Origin: Deltaproteobacteria bacterium
GTDB lineage: Bacteria; Myxococcota_A; Bradymonadia; UBA7976; VGTA01
Direction of reading: 5' to 3'
DNA: 10,019 nucleotides
Assembly (NCBI GenBank): GCA_016874875.1
Contig: VGTA01000069.1
Span: 1 to 10,019, forward strand
The translations under genes and the position numbers were made by a program. Below are positions 6,960-10,019 of the stretch, in pieces. The notes under the pieces are model-generated. The model was not told the origin of the DNA, ran no database searches, and worked only from the letters and a program-made list of their open reading frames with translations. Within the stretch, counting starts at the first letter, position 1. Every line of letters begins with the position of its first letter.

Positions 6960-7534
6960 GTCGCGCGTTGTCGCTGTGTGTGCGCGGGGCGCTCGCCCTC
7001 GCGCCCCTCCTCCTGAGCTGCGGGCGGCCGGTGGCGCCGCTGAGTCTCTCGGACCCCCGCCTCCCCGCCGAGGCGCGGCAGGGGATCGCCGACGCGCAGG
7101 ACGAGCTGGTGGTGGCGGAGGGGCGCCTGGCGGACGCGGAGGGGGCGGTCGCGCGCGCCCAGGGCGCCCTCGCCCGCCTCGCCGCCGCCCCCCCCGCCCT
7201 CGGCGCGGCGCTCCCCAAGCTCGAGGCGGTGGAGCAGGAGCGGCTCGCGCTGCGCGCGGCGGAGCGCGACTACGCCGCCGCCGACCTGCGCCGCGCGCGC
7301 GCGCGCCTGTCGCTGATGTACGCGCAGACGGCGCTGCGCTACGACCTGCGCGTCTATGCGCTCGCGCCCCTCGAGGAGGCCGCCGCCGCCGCGTCGCGCG
7401 AGGCGCTCGCGGCGCGCGCGGCGCTCCGCCCCGCCCAGGCGCGCGTGGAGGAGGCGCTCAGCGCGTGGTGGGAGGCCTACCGCGCCCTCGGCCCCGAGGA
7501 CGCGCGCTTCTGGGAGGGGGCGCTCACGCGATGA
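6953..7534 (+). CDS. Small Ala-rich coiled-coil lipoprotein, function unknown
   Basis: This is a 193-residue protein from GTG 6953; starting at GTG 6956 would give 192 residues and a GTGA overlap like the neighbouring junctions. The signal peptide ends in lipobox LLSC with Cys23 after the hydrophobic core ALALAPLLL. The mature part is almost all helix: Ala/Glu/Arg/Leu heptad-like stretches at about residues 40-80, 85-125 and 130-175 (for example ELVVAEGRLADAEGAVARAQ). A central Tyr-rich segment (MYAQTALRYDLRVY) separates the second and third helices, and the C-terminus carries several Trp. There is no catalytic motif. I do not recognise the family. An elongated helical lipoprotein next to TPR scaffolds could be a periplasmic spacer or structural partner, which is inference from position. 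Confidence 0.7.
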   Translation: MVSRALSLCVRGALALAPLLLSCGRPVAPLSLSDPRLPAEARQGIADAQDELVVAEGRLADAEGAVARAQGALARLAAAPPALGAALPKLEAVEQERLALRAAERDYAAADLRRARARLSLMYAQTALRYDLRVYALAPLEEAAAAASREALAARAALRPAQARVEEALSAWWEAYRALGPEDARFWEGALTR

Positions 7535-8031
7535 GTCGCGCGCGCCTCCTGCTCAGCGTCCTGCTCGCCCAGCTCTCTGTCGCCCCGCTTCAGGGCTGCC
7601 TCTCGCGCGCCGACGAGCTCACCGCCGGGCGCCTTGAGGCCCGCTGCGACGCGTCGATTCCTGTGTGCGCCACGCGCGCCTCCTGCGCCCTGAGCGGCGA
7701 GACGTTCGCGCGGGGGCGCTTCCCGGGGGCGCAGCGCGCCGTGGTCTACGCGCCACACCCGCGCAGCACGCTCACCGCGCGCCTGCTGCTCGACGAGCAG
7801 GTGTACCCGGGGACGGAGCTGCTCGTGCGCGCGTACCAGGTGGGCTGCGTGGACGTGCTCGAGGAGCGCCTGGTGGACGTGGACATCTTTCGGCGCGCCG
7901 GTGAGGACCGCGTCCTCGACTTCACCTTTACGCTTGAGGGCAGAGGGGACCACCTCATCGAGTGGTACTCGGACGCCGCGGCGAGCTACACCCTGACCGT
8001 GAACGTCGCCTTCCGGGCGAGCGAGGAGTAG
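7531..8031 (+). CDS. Small four-cysteine lipoprotein, function unknown
   Basis: This 166-residue protein starts at an ATG overlapping the previous stop (ATGA), with GGGAGG about 12 bases upstream. A signal peptide with Arg at 3 and 5 and a long hydrophobic core leads to LQGC, with the lipidated Cys at 23. The mature part has four more cysteines (39, 46, 52 and 106), enough for two disulfides, and from about residue 68 is strand-rich (AVVYAPHPRS, ELLVRAYQVGC, DHLIEWYSDA, YTLTVNVAF). This looks like a compact beta-sandwich domain. I do not recognise the family. Small gliding-associated lipoproteins of the Cgl group (for example CglC/GltK) are one possible comparison, but this is not established. 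An outer-membrane or surface-facing location is inferred from the lipoprotein signal and its neighbours. Confidence 0.72.
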   Translation: MSRARLLLSVLLAQLSVAPLQGCLSRADELTAGRLEARCDASIPVCATRASCALSGETFARGRFPGAQRAVVYAPHPRSTLTARLLLDEQVYPGTELLVRAYQVGCVDVLEERLVDVDIFRRAGEDRVLDFTFTLEGRGDHLIEWYSDAAASYTLTVNVAFRASEE

Positions 8032-8034
8032 AGC

Positions 8035-9156
8035 ATGGACCCGATAGACGCCCGTGGAGACGCCCGTGGAGACGCCCGTGGAGACGCCCGTGACGACGGA
8101 CAGGAGGGCGCGGAGGAGGAGCGCGGGCGGCGGGGGGGGCGCTTTCAGGCGCTGCACCTGCCGCTGTCGCTCGCGGCGCTGTGGCTCGCGCGTCACGACC
8201 TGCCCGCGTGGCTGCTGGTGGCCAAGGGCGCCCTCGACGTGCTCATCGTGGCGCTGTGGCTCGCCGGGCGGGGGCGGCACACGCGCCTCAACGTGATGCT
8301 GAGCAGCACCACGCTCTTCGCGCTCTGCTGCCTCACCTATGACCTCGGCGGGCGGCTCATCACCCCCGGCACCACGCAGGCGCTGCTCATGATTCACGCG
8401 GTGTACAGCGCCGTGGTGGTGGCGTCGCAGGTGGGGCTGCTGCAGAAGCGCTTTATCGCCGACGCGCTCTCCTTCTCCAACCTCCTCTGCGGGGTGGCGA
8501 GCATGCACGCGTCGAGCCACGGCGAGTTCAACACCAGCCTGCTGTACCTGCTGCTCGGCGCCGCCTTTGACGGCTTTGACGGGGCGGCGGCGCGCAAGTT
8601 CGGCGGCACGCGCTGGGGGGTGTACTCCGATGACGTGGCGGACGGCGTCAACTACGGGCTCGCCCCCGGCGTGGCGCTCTACTACCTGCTCGGCGGCTCG
8701 CAGGGGCACGTCGAGGGGCTCATCATCGGCTCCTTCTACGCCACCTTCACCATCAGCCGCCTCGTGTTCTTTACGCTCAACAAGGACGAGTCCGACCCCA
8801 ACTACTTCGCCGGGATCCCCAGCCCCGTCGGCGGCATGATCGTGATGTGCGCCGTGGTGCTGTTTCGGGGGCAGCCCACCTGGGTGGGCTTCCTCGCCGG
8901 GGTGGCGTGCGCGCAGATGGTGTCGTTCTCCACCTCCTATCGACACATCGGGCGCGTCTTCTCGCGCGACCAGCGCACCCGCCGCGTGATGTGGGGGGCG
9001 CCGCTCTACCTCGTGGTGTTCTTGGCGGGGGCGGCGGCGGGGGGGACGCGCGGGGCGGCGGCGGTGGTGCTGGCGGCGGCGCTCGCCTACGGGTTCCTGC
9101 CGAGCGCGCTGAGCTTTGTGCGACTCCTGCGCGGGGGCGCGGGGGGCGCGGGATGA
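8035..9156 (+). CDS. pssA: CDP-alcohol phosphatidyltransferase, phosphatidylserine-synthase type
   Basis: This 373-residue integral membrane protein probably joins a CDP-diacylglycerol donor to an alcohol such as L-serine to make phospholipid. The family signature is clear: D179-x2-D182-G183-x2-A186-R187, then G195-x3-D199-x3-D203, supplying the metal- and CDP-binding aspartates. PssA-like features flank it: FSNLLCG at 147-153 before the motif, VNYGLAPG after it, and GIPSP at 260-264. The gap between A-R and the following Gly is seven residues, where eight or more is usual. The protein is longer than typical PssA (about 180-260 residues). An extra N-terminal region holds a DARG repeat (residues 5-20) and about four hydrophobic segments between 39 and 137. 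I count roughly eleven or twelve possible membrane segments in all. The ATG has GAGGAG 6 bases upstream and follows the previous stop by 3 bases. The exact head-group substrate cannot be read from sequence; archaetidylserine- or inositol-type relatives are alternatives. Confidence 0.8.
   Translation: MDPIDARGDARGDARGDARDDGQEGAEEERGRRGGRFQALHLPLSLAALWLARHDLPAWLLVAKGALDVLIVALWLAGRGRHTRLNVMLSSTTLFALCCLTYDLGGRLITPGTTQALLMIHAVYSAVVVASQVGLLQKRFIADALSFSNLLCGVASMHASSHGEFNTSLLYLLLGAAFDGFDGAAARKFGGTRWGVYSDDVADGVNYGLAPGVALYYLLGGSQGHVEGLIIGSFYATFTISRLVFFTLNKDESDPNYFAGIPSPVGGMIVMCAVVLFRGQPTWVGFLAGVACAQMVSFSTSYRHIGRVFSRDQRTRRVMWGAPLYLVVFLAGAAAGGTRGAAAVVLAAALAYGFLPSALSFVRLLRGGAGGAG
8047..8094 (+). repeat. 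12-bp tandem repeat at the N-terminus of the phosphatidyltransferase
   Basis: Four consecutive copies of GACGCCCGTGGA occur in frame; the last ends GAC instead of GGA. They encode Asp-Ala-Arg-Gly repeats in the cytoplasmic-looking N-terminal tail before the first membrane segment. The near identity of copies, including at third positions, points to recent expansion. Confidence 0.95.
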
Positions 9157-10019
9157 GCGAGGCGGGCGCGGCGGCGGGGGGCGGGCGCCGCGAGGCGCTC
9201 CGGGGGGCGCTGGTGGGGGTGGCGGCGATCTGCCTCGCCGCGCCCCTGCTCAAGCTCGCCGCGCCCACGCACCCGCTGGTCTCGGCGGCGACGCGCCTCA
9301 CGCTGGCGGGGCTCCTGTGGCTGCCCTTCGCGCTGCGCGACCTGCGGCGCGCCCCCCTCGACCGCGCGCACCTGCGGGTGGGGCTCCTCGCCGCCCCCTG
9401 CTACGCCGTCCACTTTGGGGCGTGGATCTGGTCGCTTGACCTCACCAGCGTCTCCTCCTCCACCACCCTCGTCACCACCACCCCGCTAGGGCTCGGGCTC
9501 GCCGCCGCGCTCACGGGGCGCGACGCGCTGAGCCGGCGCGCGTGGCTCGGCGCCGCCCTCGCCGCCCTCGGGGTGGGGCTCCTCGCGGCGCGTGACGCGC
9601 AGGGGGGCGCGCAGGGCTCCTCTCCCCTGCTCGGCGACGCCCTCGCGCTCCTCGGCGCCGCGGCGATGGGGGTGTACCTGTGGAGCGCGCGCGCGCTCGG
9701 CGGCGCGCAGCGCCTCGCGCCGCTGTCGCTGCTCGCCACCCTCGGCGGCGGGCTGCTGCTGTGGGCGGTCTGCCTGCTCGCGCTCCCCGCCGAGCGGCTC
9801 GCCCTCCCCCGCGGCGACGCCGCCCTCGCGCTCCTCGGGGCCGCGCTCGTGCCGCAGATGGTGGGGCACGCCGCCCTCACGCGCGCCCTGCGTGCCCTCA
9901 GCGCCACGGAGGTGGGGCTGCTCACGCTCCTTGAGCCGGCGGGGGCCTCGGCGCTCGCCTACCTGTGGCTCGGTGAGCCCACGCCCCCCGCCGCCGCCGC
10001 CGCCTGCGCGCTCACGCTG
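9153..10019 (+). CDS. EamA/DMT-family transporter (cut by the window end)
   Basis: The frame starts at an ATG overlapping the previous stop (ATGA) and is open for 289 codons to the window edge, so the C-terminus is missing. The visible part has eight or nine hydrophobic segments in two halves. Features typical of the drug/metabolite transporter superfamily are visible: HPLVSAATRLTLAGLLW near residues 40-56, the AVHFGAWIWSLDLTSVSSST segment at about 85-104 before TTTP at 108-111, and the second-half signature GHAALTRALRALSATEV followed by LLEPAGASALAYLWLGE (259-275). Family members of about 290-310 residues mostly export amino acids or metabolites; the substrate cannot be predicted. There is no good ribosome site, so translation is probably coupled to the phosphatidyltransferase. 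Confidence 0.85.
   Translation, partial: MSEAGAAAGGGRREALRGALVGVAAICLAAPLLKLAAPTHPLVSAATRLTLAGLLWLPFALRDLRRAPLDRAHLRVGLLAAPCYAVHFGAWIWSLDLTSVSSSTTLVTTTPLGLGLAAALTGRDALSRRAWLGAALAALGVGLLAARDAQGGAQGSSPLLGDALALLGAAAMGVYLWSARALGGAQRLAPLSLLATLGGGLLLWAVCLLALPAERLALPRGDAALALLGAALVPQMVGHAALTRALRALSATEVGLLTLLEPAGASALAYLWLGEPTPPAAAAACALTL

Noticed and set aside
6946..7530. In-frame upstream extension of the four-cysteine lipoprotein gene (GTG 6946)
   Set aside because: The GTG overlaps the Shine-Dalgarno itself and the translated extension is Arg/Pro/Gly-rich. The lipoprotein signal peptide starts cleanly at ATG 7531.
7477..8946. 489-codon minus-strand open frame across three plus-strand genes
   Set aside because: It has no ribosome site or domain, and it is antisense to lipoprotein and phosphatidyltransferase genes with clear motifs.

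Overview
The window is extremely GC-rich, with G or C at almost every third codon position and very high Ala, Arg, Leu and Glu content. It is packed with predicted lipoproteins and tetratricopeptide (TPR) proteins. Together with an apparent Glt-type (gliding transducer) gene set, this suggests a myxobacterium-like deltaproteobacterium (Myxococcota, Bradymonadota or relatives). That placement is an inference from composition and gene content; no rRNA or tRNA gene is present to confirm it.

Layout. On the minus strand, reading leftwards from about 1612, are a predicted Cys-rich lipoprotein with a probable beta-propeller body (242-1612) and, after a 111-bp gap, the first 43 codons of a gene that leaves the window (1-130). 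The gap holds a perfect 8-bp hairpin and a small A/T island. On the plus strand, from 1490 to the end, is a single tightly packed run of seven genes: an outer-membrane beta-barrel protein (1490-2245), a TPR lipoprotein resembling GltE/AglT (2242-3675), a 1095-residue TPR lipoprotein resembling GltD/AgmU (3672-6959), a small coiled-coil lipoprotein (6953-7534), a small four-cysteine lipoprotein (7531-8031), a CDP-alcohol phosphatidyltransferase of phosphatidylserine-synthase type (8035-9156), and an EamA/DMT-family transporter cut by the window end (9153-10019). Five of the six junctions are start/stop overlaps and the sixth is a 3-base gap. An operon with translational coupling is therefore very likely.

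How the genes may work together. The first three plus-strand products look like the outer-membrane and periplasmic part of a Glt-type envelope complex, as known from Myxococcus xanthus gliding motility. The next two are secreted lipoproteins I cannot assign; their position suggests they belong to the same complex. The last two are inner-membrane proteins, one for phospholipid head-group chemistry and one a transporter, and their link to the complex is unknown. The energising and cytoplasmic parts of a Glt machine (AglRQS motor, GltG/I/J) are not in this window.

The most unusual structure is the divergent start region. The lipoprotein gene and the barrel gene appear to overlap head to head, and the overlap is filled by a 9-bp tandem repeat (12 units, 1490-1597) that is open in both coding directions. 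Two further in-frame minisatellites occur in the operon (4881-4925 and 8047-8094). I saw no CRISPR array, insertion sequence, tRNA or rRNA gene.
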